Positions 1-13,720 of a stretch of DNA of 64,000 nt are shown here, in pieces (the stretch's first letter is position 1; each line of letters starts with the position of its first letter). The notes beneath the pieces are model-generated. The model searched no databases, was not told where the DNA came from, and worked only from the letters and a program-made list of their open reading frames with translations. A program made the translations under genes and the position numbers. Source of the DNA: Lichenostomus cassidix (taxonomy: Eukaryota > Chordata > Aves > Passeriformes > Meliphagidae); contig CM039187.1 of NCBI GenBank assembly GCA_008360975.2, positions 14,463,094 to 14,527,093 of the forward strand, given 5' to 3'.

Positions 1-462
1 CAGCTTAGAACAGTGTTTCAAATGTATTTGAACATGAAGCAAATATTTGCACCCCACATCTTCTAAATAAGTGTCTCTTAATTTTCACTGCTTCTTCCTA
101 AGTGCAATATCTTTCAATAGCAAAGAATATTATGTATGGGAGCACAATTCACATAATAAGACAAAAGGAACCAAGATAGAAGATCCTGGAGTAAAACATC
201 TAAGCTAAATACACAAGGCCACAGAAGTCCTGACAGAAACTGCTTCTTACACATGGCAGCACCATGTCTACATCTGGACCAAGGACCTATCAATAACAAA
301 TTAATGCTCTTGAGTTTCCACATGCAGATGTATTCAATGGATTTTTCAGAGCACTGTTGCTTTTTAAATTTGTCACAATCTTGAAATAACTCCTCCTTAT
401 GCACATTTGATGTGAAAGAATACCTCTAACAGAATAGTTGAAATAACTATTAAGTCCCTTTT
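1..462. other. AT-rich non-genic sequence
   Basis: No gene or recognisable repeat is seen here. A 96-codon minus-strand open frame (114-404) has low-complexity, Leu/Cys-rich content with no domain, and is taken as chance. Confidence 0.6.
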
Positions 463-541
463 AGGTTTTTTTTTTTTGTTGTTGTTGATGTTGTTGTTGT
501 TTGGTTGGTTTTTTTGGTTTTTTTTTTTTTGTTTGTTTGTT
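463..541. repeat. G/T-rich low-complexity tract
   Basis: The tract is T runs broken by gttgttgtt, ggttggtt and gtttgtttg. It is a degenerate (GTT)n/(GTTT)n simple repeat. The same flavour recurs, on either strand, at about 16.0, 19.14, 44.66, 47.74, 50.06, 57.29 and 58.26 kb. On the minus strand it reads as an A-rich CAA/CAAA tract, so it could be a decayed oligo(A) tail, but no adjacent retroposed body is recognised. Confidence 0.8.
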
Positions 542-1879
542 TTCCTAAGTGTCTAGAAGTTGCAAACTACAGATTAGGTGTATTTAGAAAAGAAGGGTTT
601 ATATCTCAGAGCAAAAATAAACAGTCCTAAAGTTAAGGTAAAAGGAGAGATTCTTAACTTATTTACTTATATTTCTGTGGTTCAGCTAACTAATGAATTC
701 AAGTTCCAAGGCTGAACTTTAATCTGTTATTTGGGTTTTCTGGTTGTGATTTTGTTTGGTTGGTTTTTTTAAGACTCCTGGGATCTCTGGGAGGGACCTC
801 CACAAAGAAACCTTGTTGAATTTTCAAGGACAGTGTTAAGAAGTCAAAGTTCTCAAATACTGGTGACACTATTCCATGTTCAAGAAACACAGGGAAAGCC
901 CTGCTTAGGAGACAAGTTCCTCTTTTTGATAGTCTAACCCTGTGGCAAAAGTTCATTGTCAGCTGCCTTCTCTGTAGCAAGTGGTGCCACGAAACACTTT
1001 CTCTGCCTTCCCTTTTTTCACCTGGCTTAAGTATCTTGTCAAAACTAGTTTTCACAGCTAGGTTCTCAGGGTAGCACCTTGCGCCTGATGACAATGAAGG
1101 AAGTGAGATAAAAATTCATGAAGAAAGCCAAGAAAATTCCAAATACCTTTTATGATATATCATGTCAAAGCTCAGTTCATATGATAGGTCAGGAATCTGG
1201 CACAAAGCACTCAACCTCAGCAAGTTTTAAGGTACTTTGAGATGTCCTGGCACAAAAGCTTGGAGTAAAATAGAACTTTTGAAGCAATCATTCTGTGCTT
1301 TGTAGAAACAACACCTCAGAAAGACTCCCAGGAGTAAGCTGATGATTGTGTGGCCTTTTTTTGTTAAAGTCAGTCTTAACATTTTTAAGTTTTTAATAAG
1401 CATTTTAGCATAGGTTGCTAGCATGGGAGCTGCTCATTATGAGCTAATTGTTTCAAAGAGTTGCTGAAAGGGCTTGAATGTTAAATATATGCCACTGTAA
1501 GCAAATATTCACAAGTCTTTCAAAACAGATATTTGAAAAATGGTAGGCTGTCTGCTCATGGTATCAGGTCACAAAGGACATGAAGAAGTGGGATTTAATA
1601 ATAAATATGCTCACATCTACAGAGATGCTAATCCATGGTGGGGTTTTTGTTAATTTTCAATTAAATGTATAAATCAATAACACAAATACTTTTTGTAAGC
1701 AAGTTTACTGCAAACACTAGTAATTCCTGGCTTTCCTCTGTTCTCCCATTCACCTCTCTCCACTGCTTTCCTACCCAACCTGTCTGGGCATGGCCTTCCC
1801 AGTCCTGACACTCACTCACAGCCCTTGTTTTCTGCTGTCAGCTAGGGCTCTGCCTGTTTTCAGCGCTTGTGCACACATC
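542..1879. other. Non-genic sequence, no recognised repeat
   Basis: A minus-strand open frame of 131 codons (699-1094) is the longest here. It lacks a recognisable domain, and its far end runs into a T-rich tract at about 752-770, which argues against a real gene. Nothing else is identified. Confidence 0.55.
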
Positions 1880-1976
1880 CTTTGTCTTTCCTTCTGCCTT
1901 TATCTTTCTTTCTTCCTTCCTTTCTCTTCCTTTTCCCCTTTCTCTCTCTCTCTCTTTATCTCTTTATTTCTTTCCT
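1880..1976. repeat. Polypyrimidine (CT-rich) tract
   Basis: About 100 bases are almost entirely C and T on the plus strand, with a (TC)n core near 1940-1955 and ttcc/tttc units around it. It is a mixed simple repeat of homopurine/homopyrimidine type. The Leu/Ser/Phe-rich open frames that overlap it are artefacts of this composition. Confidence 0.85.
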
Positions 1977-4015
1977 CGATAATAATATTGGCGTCAATAT
2001 GTCTCAAACTCTACAACCCAGAGTGGCAAGGTTGGGTAGGAAGGCATTAAGGGTGCCATCCATTACAAATTGCAGCAATACTAAAGCTGCCAAAACACAC
2101 ATGGCACATTCTGCAAAACGCATGGCAAAACCTCCATTGTCCTCTCTTTGGCCTTTTGTTATTGTTTTTCCTCATATGTCCCCAAATACTAGTGTTCTGT
2201 TGGCTGATTCCTAGACTAGTCCCTGGTACTGACTGGCTAGGACATGCAGCAGACTGCATTAAAAAAAAATTAAAAAGATGTTATTAAATTGTTAAACTTG
2301 CCTTACAAACTTTAAGAACAGGTATTTCTTACTTTTGTATTTTTACTTTTTATTCCTACGGTTTTGAGTTGTTTTCTTGTGCTACCTTGCTTACAGACAG
2401 TTTTGTTTCTCAGTCTGATATCTGGATACCATATGGTTTTATTTATAGTGGATACATTTGCTGGTACTGAATCATGTGGCGCATCATAATCCTTGGTGGT
2501 CACTCAGGCATCTGGGGGAGAGATCTCTGCACTACTGAGCTGAAAACCCAGGTGTCAAGCAGAGCCTTACACCAGGAGATGTTACCATTACAAGGAAGAC
2601 AATCAAATGCTACATGAGTGTCATATTTTACTCATTAAACAGATGAGATTTCTGATCTGAACCAAAACACCAGATTGAAATGGAACTAATTGTTGTACTT
2701 CAGATCTATGACTAATTCATAATTCATATTACAAAATTCAAATTTAATGCATTACTAAATAAATATGCTATTACAGCATTCTATTTAGCCTGAACTTATT
2801 TTTCTACTAGCTGAACCTGGAGTGGTTTGGTTGGTTAGTTGATGGTTTAGAGTTGTTCTGATTCTTTAGTTTGTTTGCATTTGAGGATTTGTTGTTCTTT
2901 TTGTTTGTTTGGAGGGGGTTGTTTTTATTTTGGTTTTTTTTACAGGTAAATTCTTGTGTATCTCTCTCCCCTCAGAAAGCCTCTCAGCCTTTTATTATAT
3001 TGAATTGGAGCTAGGATGGTCCTTCAGATATTGTTCCAAGAGGGAAGTGGAAGAGCAGCTCTGCACAGACAAGCAAAGCCTGATCTTCAGTCTCCCTGAG
3101 TTATATTTTTCTGTATTTCTACATTTTAACCAGGATAATTCATTTATTATAACCTCCTATGGCCTTTGATGCACCCAGAGCTTTTTAGCTTGTCTTCACA
3201 AATTCTTCATGACTCTCTACTTCTGTTCACCACTGTGCCACTATCATTTTTCTATTATTATCCCTCTTCTTCTCCTCACGATGAACCATCCACAGCTATG
3301 GCAGAAGCTTGAAATAAGAAAGGGAATTTGCTGAATCAGCAAGTGCCTTGAAAAGTATTATTGGAAAATACTTTGCTGCTAGGGCAACGAAGGAGAAAGA
3401 GTTTCTTCCCTACCCGAATGTCCAAATCATACTCCTTTGATTCCTTTTAATATGAGAACATTCACAGACTAGTTTTCTCTGTTTAACACTTATACTGAAG
3501 TACACCTTGATTAAATATGCCTTCATTTAACTCTTTCTTTAGAAGATGGGATTGAACTGTCACAACTTATTCCTATATTTGATAATTTGTCTGCTGCAAG
3601 CTGCAGAAAATATGAGTCATCTTTTGCAGGCAGATTTTGCCCATCACAATGGCATAGAGACTCCATTTTTTTTTAACATTTAGAAATACCAGTCTTCAAA
3701 AGCAGAGTTTGAATAGCAGAGATGAATCAGAAACACCAGTCATTTTCTCCCTATCGGCCTGATTCCATTAGGAAAATATGATACTAGGTGAAGATTTCAG
3801 TCTGCAGAACTGAATCCTTAAAACTTTTTATCATTTTATAGAGACACTGTTGAAGTTAAAGAAAATATCTCTAATCATTGCTACTTCATCAACCTGATCT
3901 GCCACAAGAGGGCAGAGGCTTATGTCACTCAGCTTCATCTACTGTCACATGAGAATGTCAGGGATGTTTAATGGAAAAATATATCACGTTTAAATACCAG
4001 GGTGAAAAATGAAAT
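1977..4015. other. Non-genic AT-rich sequence
   Basis: No gene is supported. A diffuse G/T-rich patch lies at about 2820-2945 (ggttggtt, gtttgtttg units). The short open frames, 60-115 codons, are domain-free. Confidence 0.55.
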
Positions 4016-4165
4016 TCCATTAACTATTTTTAAATGGCATTAGACTAAAAAACCAAATGCAGCAACACAACTCTATCATCTCTGCTGCAATGACTACAGC
4101 CGTCATAGCTTGTTTATAAGGCATTAATTACTGTGCAATTATGCAAAATGCAAAAAAAAAATTAT
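4016..4165. promoter_or_regulatory. Candidate conserved non-coding element (speculative)
   Basis: High-complexity sequence packed with homeodomain- and octamer-like words: ggcattaattac at about 4120-4131, two ATGCAAA-like words at 4141-4154, tttataagg, and a CpG in gccgtcat. This texture is typical of vertebrate developmental non-coding elements. Conservation cannot be tested from one sequence, so the call is only a suggestion. Confidence 0.2.
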
Positions 4166-5942
4166 GCATACATACACGTGCATAGAAAAATATGTGTATG
4201 GAGCAAGGCTTTGTTAGTTTGAAAAATGTGACAAGCCAAGATACTGAAACCTTTATATAATTAGGGTCAATTTTTCATTGTAATAAATGGCTAGATTTTG
4301 AAGTGGGAAGGCGTTAGAAATCCCAAACTATTATGCTAGTCTTAAAATAGTTTAAACTCTCTGTATTTGCTGAGCAAAATTGAGTGAATCTGCTACTATA
4401 GGCATAAATAGGCTTTCTTTTAGAAAAGACAGTAAAAGAAACAATAGACACATGATGTCAATTGCAGCACTCTGCTGCCTTGCTGCTGAATGGGTTGCAG
4501 AGAAACTCAAATCAATAATGTATTATATTCTGCACTGGTACCATGCTTTGATGGAAAAATGAGGAAATTATAAAATCCAGCTCAGTTTTCACACTGGGGT
4601 AATTTACGTTGTGTACACCAACTTCCATCACCTTAAAATTTCTTATAAATTGAAGTTGATGGAACTATGACTTAACAATTTGTGGGCTTAGATTCTGACA
4701 AATCCCACCCCTGTTTTTCACTACTCATAGTTGCTTGTAATTATATTCACACTTAAATAAAAGGTTGCTATATTTTATCAGCTGATTCCCCTGCAATGAA
4801 ACCTTCAATATCACTCAGTGATAAATTTGTCATTAAGAGACACTGCCTAAAAGCACAGAAATTTCTTTTTCTTCTTGCTGATTTCGCAGCTGTAAAGTGA
4901 GAGCCATTCTTGCCCCATCAGTATTTTTCCTGAGCATCAGCTTAGCAAAAGACTACATTACAGAAGCAAGAGAGGAAAAGATTCTTTTCAATTTTAGGTA
5001 AAGCATATTTCAACAAAATACACATTTCTATATAATGAGACTACATATATGTCTGTATAGTGAGACTGCTACCATGCTCTTTGTTCAATGTCTTCTTAAA
5101 GATACTGTTTGACACAATTGGTGGGAGGAGATGCAGCAAAAATCCCTGCACATTGACAAGCTCACGAAACTGATGGTGATGATTGTAATTATCAAGGACA
5201 GCATGAAGCAGGTAGTTACAAAATTCTGATAAGAGGACTTGGCTAGCACATTGCTCTGTCAAAAATGAAGACCTATCTATTAGAGGGGTAAAAAAACCCA
5301 GCAGTCTCTTATCCACCTTTGAAGAATTTGGGGAAAAAAGAAAACAAAACAAAACAAAAATACACAGCAGAAAAAACCCCTACATTTCTCCACTAGGCAA
5401 AGAGATTTCATATTCCAGAATCAGGAATATATCCATTTTCAAAGATATGAGGTTCCCTTTAAAACTACTGGCGATTTTTTTTTTTTTTAAAGAGAGGATT
5501 TGTGTTTTTATGATTGGAAAACTAAATATAGTCTGTTATCTGGGAATCTAGATAGCCTGCAGTCCCTGGGTCTGCAATTTCCCATGGGCTATCATGGAGA
5601 CAATGAGCTCAGGTGAACTGTTGGGAAACTACACAGGATTTTACCAGAAACTTGCCTGGTTTCATTCAAAAACTGAACACAATTACTACATTTCCACTTT
5701 TTCCTGACAAACCTACACTGTCTGATAGAAATGTTCCACCAGAATTTTTCCAACCAGGCCTAGTATGTTATAAATTAACTTGTGACAGCATTGACATGGT
5801 TAATGCAGCAGGGATGACAATCAAAGGATTCCAGTATATTCTTCTAATTTTGGACTAAGCCTTGGACGACTGTTACTACCACATCAGTTGAGATTATCAA
5901 GTTCATCTGATTCCCAGCCCCTGCAAGAATACTAGTATATAA
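4166..5942. other. Non-genic sequence; possible faint relic near 4560-4700
   Basis: No gene is seen. The segment at about 4580-4700 has wording ('gtgtacacc', 'acttccatc', 'ttgaagttgatgg') loosely like old amniote repeats, but it is too diverged to assign. A short AAAAC repeat lies at about 5338-5360 and a T-rich run at about 5475-5490. Confidence 0.5.
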
Positions 5943-5963
5943 TTTTTTTTTTTTTTTTTTTTT
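5943..5963. repeat. T21 homopolymer
   Basis: An uninterrupted run of 21 T. It could be a minus-strand poly(A) remnant, but the sequence to its right shows no AATAAA-type signal on the minus strand and no recognisable retroposon, so it is listed as a plain homopolymer. Confidence 0.9.
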
Positions 5964-8320
5964 AACAGATGTAGCAATAGACACTGAGAAAACAATTTCC
6001 TGAAAAATCAAGTGTATTGACTCAGGATCAAAAGGAAGGGGCAAAGTGTTTCTAGTTGAGGCAGCAGCAAAAACCTAGGTGGCTGATTCTATTAGATTGA
6101 TCCAAGGAGTCACAAGGTGATCCAGGGAAATTTGGTACCCAGGTTATCCTCAGAAGTAAACAAAGACAGAAAAAACCTTAGAAGAATAGACAAAACAACA
6201 TTCTGTGGCAGGGGATGGGGGTGAAGAGATCCAGTTCCAGCCAATGCACTGTGAGCATAACAATGAGCCAAAAATGCCACCAAACGTACTGGTGACAGTG
6301 CAGCATATTAAGGACCTTCACACATGCATCCTCTGCAGACTGGAATAATTATCTGCAGACAGGCACTTAATTAGTTGGGACTCTCTTTTCCTGAAGATTA
6401 GCTGGCTGATGATACCTGCCTTTTTCAAAACAACTCATAAATTAGGCTAATCTGCTTGAAAGCATAAAAGATTTGGGTTTGTACACCTTACCTCTGCAAA
6501 TTCAAATCCATGCCTCCCACCTCCCAGGCACACATCCTTGGAACCAGAGTGTGGGAAAGCTGCTTACAGCAGTAACAAAAATCAGGCCTAGCACACGTTA
6601 GTTTTGTTAGAATACATCAGGAAGTCTATTTGCATAGTTTCCAAAAATAAAACTGTATAACAGACACCTTAAGCTCTTCTGTCAGTCTTTTTCCCATGTC
6701 AGGAGATGGCACATTTTGCTGAGTAAAAATCAATTGTAAATTCCCACAGATCTCAGCTGAGACAGGTTATCACTGCAAAACAGTAATACCAAAGACAAAG
6801 AAATGATATAATGTGTTTTCCTTTTATAACTGGATTCATTTGTACCTTTTCATATTTTTAAATGTCATTTCTATATCCAGAAGGTCAGCTATCATTCTTA
6901 TACCCTTTAGAATAAGACAGCTGTGAAGGGGACTGATTAAAAAAAGCTGTCATTTTAATGAAGTTTCCTTCTCAATTGGTTTTCTCAAAGAAACTTGCAC
7001 ATGCATAAAATCTCACAGCCTGGCCTGACTCAGAGCCATTAGTTCTGCCAAGTATAAAATACACCCATAATCCTTCACAACAATGTATAAGACATATTTC
7101 TGCTGAATAAACATTGCCAGTTTTATTAATCTTTTTGCTACTTAATATGCCTTTATGTTAGACATTAACTTCTCACACCATTCTCTTCAGAATTTCTAAT
7201 TTCCTTGGACCATTTTCAAAAATCTAAACTGGAATATTCTTTAACAAATATTTAGTATCAGTGAAGCTGTAAACACAGAGAAGGATCTGAAAGGACTCAC
7301 CTGATGCAAATTTAGGACACTGCCACTAGCACAACAACTAGATCATTGCAGTGAAATATGAAAGAAAGTGCTGGGGAAAAAAAGATATGAAATTGTTATA
7401 AAGCAGTGATTTAAATGAGAGTCAAATAAAATTAACAAAAGGAGATTTGGCCTTGTTGGGAAAGGAGAAAAATGTGATTAGTAAAGGGATATCTGTGATT
7501 AGCCTACATCTACATTTTCAAAAATTTCAAAAATTAATATTTTTCAGACTTGATCTGACCTAACTTATGGGAACAGTTTCGAAGGAAAGTATATCTAGTG
7601 TGTTAATTTAAGTTGAGTAAGGCAAAAGAATTTACTTTTTGTAGACAGAATTATTTCATTTCAAAAGATACAATGAGAGATAACGCAATGAGAAATAATA
7701 CAAGTATGAGGTATTAATGACTAGCACAACAAGCATTTTGGAGGATTCCAAGTATTTTGCCCTTTTAATAACTTTTACAACTAAGAATTAATCAGAAATC
7801 TAATTTGATCAATAGTCTTCAAATGTACATAAACAAAGGGTTTTGTTTGAGAATAATAAGAAATTGTTGATGTTCAGACTACTATACTTTCAAACCATCT
7901 CATGAAGGGAGAAAATAGAGATTGTAATACAACTCCAGTTATAAATCTTTAATTTACAAGGCTTTTTCTTGGAAACCTGGGGAATGCTCACCTATTACAG
8001 GTCTGAGTTTTAGATATTAGGAGTCTGTGCTGCAATACTGTGATCTAATTTTTTTAAAGAATGGATCATAATGCTATAGACCAACAGTGAAAATAATTTT
8101 GCCAAGGACCAAAGATAGTTGGGAGATCCTGTGAAACATTAGAAGATGTTAATTATATGGCAAATGTCACAAAGAGACAATAAAAGCAAGACACCAGAGA
8201 TTTCACCCATCACTGAATTAATTAAAAAACCCCACAAACCCAGTGAATCATTACAACAACTTCTATGCAATACAGTTCAGAGGGTTATGTTTCAGCAGCA
8301 TGTGTACTTGTCACCCTAAT
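5964..8320. other. Non-genic sequence
   Basis: Mixed AT-rich sequence with slightly GC-richer patches at about 6190-6600. No repeat family or coding region was recognised. Words such as gctgtcattttaatg near 6945-6960 look like developmental-factor sites, but this is not evidence of function. Confidence 0.55.
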
Positions 8321-11300
8321 TTTAAATCTCCTTGTAAGGATTTGACCTTCATTTGAGGTTACTGTGCTCGTGCTCCTAATTACAGAAATTCACATTTCCA
8401 TTCAAAGTGAGCTTTTAGCTTTCTAGCTGTTATTTCAAGCAAAGACACAAATTTGGTTATATTGCCTGAACTCTGATGCTAGTTGAAGCCATGATATCCA
8501 TGATATTATAAGTAAAGATATACGAGAGTGACTTTATCAAAACAAAATTCACCATGAAAGAATAAACTGGGACCAAATCTCTATTCTCCTGCAAGATTTA
8601 AGAATAATTTACTTCTGGATGCAGTGTAATACATCATCAAAAGACAAGTTTAAATATTTCACAGGGCATCTCCGAATGCCTGACAACAGAGATTTAGGCC
8701 CAGTGAACTGTGTGACTGCATTTAGAATATACAGACAGTAGCCTGTGTTTTAAGAACAGCATAATCATAATGCTGAGGCTGAGGACAGTATATTTTACTG
8801 CTGCTTTCTTCCTGGAATAGAAATGATATTTAAGGGACTTCTGTCACCTCTGATTACTAGCTCAGAACAAGGACAGATGTATAATGAGCCTTGCATTGTG
8901 CTGTGGGACTCATCCCAAATTACTCGGTCACCTATACATTCCTATACTTCACCAAGAAGGAAGTTTTCAACTGACCACCAGAAATCCCAAAATGGGATGC
9001 TGCTTTACAGAATGAAAATACAATTGAATAGAAATGGTAAGAACTCACAGGGAAAAAGCCCCACCTCCACAACAAAACTCACAACAAAACAGGGCATTGT
9101 ATTTTAGAGGAGACAGTGATGGGGGAAAAAAAAGCTGGTTAATATATTACCTTACACTTGGGCTTCCAGCACATCCTCCTAAACTGTGACTTCTGCTATA
9201 TTGTTGTATATATTATAGGATCTGTAATAGCCTGACAACTCAGTCTTTATTTAAAATTCTCTATGCATTTTGCTCTAAGAATTGTAGCCATTTCTTAAAA
9301 TAAAGTTTGGTTCTCTTACAAAAAACAAAAGTTACTGATTTATGTCAGCTACTTTGAAAGCAATTTGTCAGCCCAGTCTCATCATCCAAAGTTCACAGAT
9401 CTGGTGCAGAAGCCCAGGAAGGATTTGGGGCAAGGACATTAAGTCTGCCCTAAACTCCAAACAGGAAAAGATACCAACTAATCTCAGCCAGCCATTCTTC
9501 TGATCTTCTACTACACCAACCTCTACCACAAAATTCCGTCAAAATTTGTTCTTAATCTCGCCACAAGCTGGAGAATGCCAGAAGGGTTGTATCTACATCA
9601 CCTCTTGGCAAAACTTTGGTCAGCTAATGATATGGCCTGTTCATTCAGCTCTCCATTTCTTTTCAGCTGCCAGAACAATGCAGAAGTTACAGAATAAATC
9701 CTATTCTCTTCTGATTTCTTCTTGGAATGCTTCCAGGAATGATCAGAATACTGATAATTCAGGAGATTCCCTTAAACCAATGGGAGATAGAAATGCACAT
9801 GGTTAGTTCTGTAACTTCCATATTACCTGAGGCCCTGTCTTTTCGAACAGTGAATCTCTTCATCATCTCAACTTCCTATTTCATCTTCTTTGATTCAGTT
9901 AAAAGTGGTCAGGGAAGAAAGCCCAAGTGAACTCTGTTGTCTCCCTCCAACATATTTTTTCTCCTTTCACAGCCTGAAGACATAGTTCCAGCAAATAAAG
10001 TGGAATTTATTATTGCTGTGCTCTCAAAAATGCTTCCCAATGAAAGTGCAAGTGTGATTATAAAAAATACTTCAGATTAAACAGAACATTCATAAAAATC
10101 TAAACCCAGCTCTGTATGAAATATTGTCACATTCCTTCAACCACTCATACAACAATCATCGTTCTTTGGATTCAAAAAGATTAACAGCATTTGTAAGATG
10201 AGATTTAAGTATCAAAATAGTGATGAAACATCGTGATTGTAAATGAATGCAGTAGACAATGTTGAGATAAGTGTGCTCTTGTCTCTTCATTTCCCCACTT
10301 TAACCAAAGCATTTACAATCACAAATTCTACTTTTCCCCTCATCTTGTTTAGACTTCTTCTATAATTACAACTGTATAGACAAAGGTAAATTTTCAGTGT
10401 GAAACCATTATTACAGCAGTTACAGGATGGAATTTATTAGAACCATGGGCTCATACTGGAAAATAAAAACAAAATAAATTTATTTGCATTTTCCTTACAG
10501 AAAAGCAAGTGTTCTATCAATTGCTATGACAGAGTTCTTGGAGTTTTCTCAGTTGTGTTGGATACCTAATTGTTATTTGTACCTTTGAAACTCTGTCAGT
10601 AAATCCTTAAGTAATCTGTCTAGAGACCAGGTATCATATGTAAACAGCTGGAGGAAGTAATTTAGTTATCATTTCTCCATCTCTGTATGAAAAATAAAGC
10701 ACATTGACATCTCTGAAGAAAGAAAGAAACTAAAGATTTTGGAATTAAATTCAGCTTAGTTTACAAATTTATAGCACAATTCATGGAATACAAACAGATC
10801 CGCCGAGTGCTTAAGTCCTGATATTTTATTACAAATATTTATACTTGGTTGCTTTAACTAAACAGGCAATAACAATTTACAAAAAACTTGAATCTCATTC
10901 TATGTAGTTTTCAAAACCAGATATGTACTTAGATGAAAAAAGAGTAATCATCTTAACAGACACTTCTTGAGGTTGTGTGCAGCAGTTACCCTTCTCCAAA
11001 TGCACATCAAAATCCAAACCTGCCTGAATCAAAGAGACAGAAAGTCACATCTCTTACCTCATGCAGTCACATTAAACATCACATGGCTCCCTCATGTCAT
11101 TTCTCAGAACTTGGAAGGAAAGAGCAAAGAAGGGAAGAGGAGCAGTGTTTAGAAGTGCTCTCCAGGACAGAATGACAGAATATTTTGCTCTGTGTAACTT
11201 TGAACTGCTGCTAAACAATAGAAGAGAACAATTCCCGTAATGAAACTCCTGATGATGTTACTTCCTTCCAGTGCTTAAAACCCCCCCAAAACTTTAGATA

Positions 11301-11794
11301 TTTGCCTAGTGTTGGGGAAAAAGCTCCACTGATTCCAAAGGTTTATCAGACGTAATTCAGAATATGAAATACAATACCACTTAATTACCTAAATACTGCC
11401 CCCTTTATACCAGTGTCCAGGGCCAAACTAATGGAATAACATAAGCATGACTATTGTTTTATTAACAATTTAAATTTTAAAATCTTTATTTCTCCAAGCT
11501 GATTTATTATTGTAGAAGAGAACTCTTTATCCTTCACGTATCATTAAGGAATCTTGGGATTGATGTTAAATTTCTTCTAGCTGTATCAATTGTCCATATG
11601 TATGTTTGATTGATAATACAAAGAAAAAAAACATTAAAAGTTGGCCTATCAGCTCAGACATTTATGTAGCTATAAAAAGGTATCAGTCAGTGATTATTTA
11701 TTAGACATTTCTTATTCACTACTACTGAACAAAGGAAATGCAGACCATTATTTGTCACATTTCATAGAAGATTATTTATACATACACAGGAGAT
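8321..11794. other. Non-genic sequence
   Basis: Several open frames of 60-94 codons (for example at 8823-9107, 9546-9930 and 10967-11175) overlap or neighbour one another in different frames. They have no domain and no splice or promoter context. No repeat was assigned. Confidence 0.55.
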
Positions 11795-11807
11795 ACATCT
11801 ATCTGTC

Positions 11808-11855
<48 letters not shown>

Positions 11856-11895
11856 ATCATCTATCTATCAGTCATCTATCTATCTATCATCTATC

Positions 11896-11934
<39 letters not shown>

Positions 11935-11952
11935 ATCATCTATCTATCATAA
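11795..11952 (+). repeat. (TATC)n / (GATA)n microsatellite array
   Basis: About 155 bp of TATC units interrupted by single TTTC, ATC and GTC variants, giving blocks of pure TATC separated by 'tcatc' interruptions. On the other strand it reads (GATA)n. The Ser/Ile/Tyr-rich open frame at 11641-11952 is produced by the repeat and is not a protein. Arrays of this length are usually length-polymorphic. Confidence 0.97.
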
Positions 11953-13720
11953 AGAAAATCTCAGTAATGTACTAACCAATATGCATCATGTGGTCCAGCA
12001 CCTAAGTTTCTCTTTGGAAGGGGACAGGGGAGGGCTGGTTTCTCTTTGTTGCTGTGAGGTCTAACACACAGTGCCATGGATGGCAGAGGATGCTGCAGGG
12101 AGCTTCATTGTTTATGGTACTTATGTTTATCCATAATTGTCAAGGCTGCCTAGGGCTCATTGTAGGCTCAGCACAAGCACCTCTTCATCTATTTCTATGA
12201 ATCTAAATAATATATAGATCTCAAAAGTCTGTGTCTTTGCACTATCCCAAGACTTCCTCTCTGTTGTCCTTTATGAAATGTGAATTCTTGTAAGCATAAC
12301 TCAGGATTATTTTGCCTGTGTGCATTTGTTTGCATTCTTCAGCAGTATGTCAATTTAACTTAGCTCTGAAGATGTCTCAATTTAAGAGAACATTGGATAT
12401 TATAAAGAGTATTATTTGCACAATGTTTCTGTGGCCTCTTTTGGCCTATGTCCTCTGAGGTAAGTTGAGAATTAATGAGGAACATTAATGAGAATGGAAC
12501 GAAAAGGTAGTGCCTCTGATTTTCCCTACATAAACATCATTTCCTATGGTGAAACTATTGAAAACAGGCTATTCCAGAGCTTCTTATGCCTCTACAGAAA
12601 TGCAGAAAAACTAAGGACATGAGCTATGAACTATGAACTATGAACCTATCCAATGTGACAAAGTAAAAAACCTTCTTGAAATGAACATTATGGAAGGAAC
12701 AGTTCAGTGTTGAAACTGAGAGTGCTGGGGAAATTTGAATACATTTCTTCCACTGATATTTCATTTTTATTCAACTGTGAGTTATTATATTTACTGGTTC
12801 CAAAGTTTCGAGCTAGTTGAGTGCAATGAATTCATTGCACACCTAACATGTTTATAGAAAAGGAGAATAGAGAGCAGACCTCTATCAAGAGTATAAACAA
12901 TGAATGAAGAATCAGATCACCATCTGTAGAATTATACAGCAATAAGAAAAGCTCAAATAGAAGTATAAAAAATAAAAATATAACTATAAAAGCTTAGGAC
13001 ATCACTCAATCAAAATCAAAATCATCAGATTAGATGATGAAATTTTGCTTCTGTTTAATTTTAATATAGGTCAAGTAGATGAGCTATAAAAGATAATTAA
13101 ATAGTGTATCAGTTTACTTAAAAAAAATTCCCCACAAAAATTAAAATTCAGTCAGTCTGTTGTTTTGAAGTTGGCTATTTCATAATGATTGCCTTTCTTT
13201 TGGGGCAAATGCCCATGAGTATCACCCAAGAGTTCTGCAGTAAGGCCTAGAGCAATAAATGAAAACAAAAATCAGTGTAAGGAGAGACTGCAACTAATAA
13301 ATATTTGATCAGATACACAAATTCACACAGTTTGATAATGCCTTCAGGAATTTGCCATAATTTATTAACTCCTGCAATGTAAATGTCTAGTATTATGTTC
13401 CTTAAGAAACAGCAAGCCAATAAACAGCTATAATTTTCCATCATTTTATCTCCAGAAATACATACATCTGAAATACAATAGGTTTATATTTGTGTGAATA
13501 AAAAATGAAAATAATAAAATATAAAAATAGGTGCCCCTGAAGCATAGAAGCTGTAGAGTCATTCCCAGTTTTCTGAGGAATGATGCATTTTCAATATGGG
13601 AATTAAAGCTGTTTTTAACAAACTACTTTGAAAATCAGTCCTAAAGTAAAAAATATCTGGACATTTAGCTTGGCAATTTAAATGTCAAATGCTACTTCAA
13701 CAAAACACACTTGGGGTAGG
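11953..13720. other. Non-genic AT-rich sequence
   Basis: No gene or interspersed repeat was recognised. A perfect triple heptamer (ctatgaa) sits at 12624-12644. Confidence 0.55.

Noticed and set aside
699..1094. 131-codon minus-strand frame
   Set aside because: No domain, and its C-terminal part translates a low-complexity A-rich tract.
11641..11952. 103-codon Ser/Ile/Tyr-rich frame
   Set aside because: Pure translation of the TATC microsatellite.
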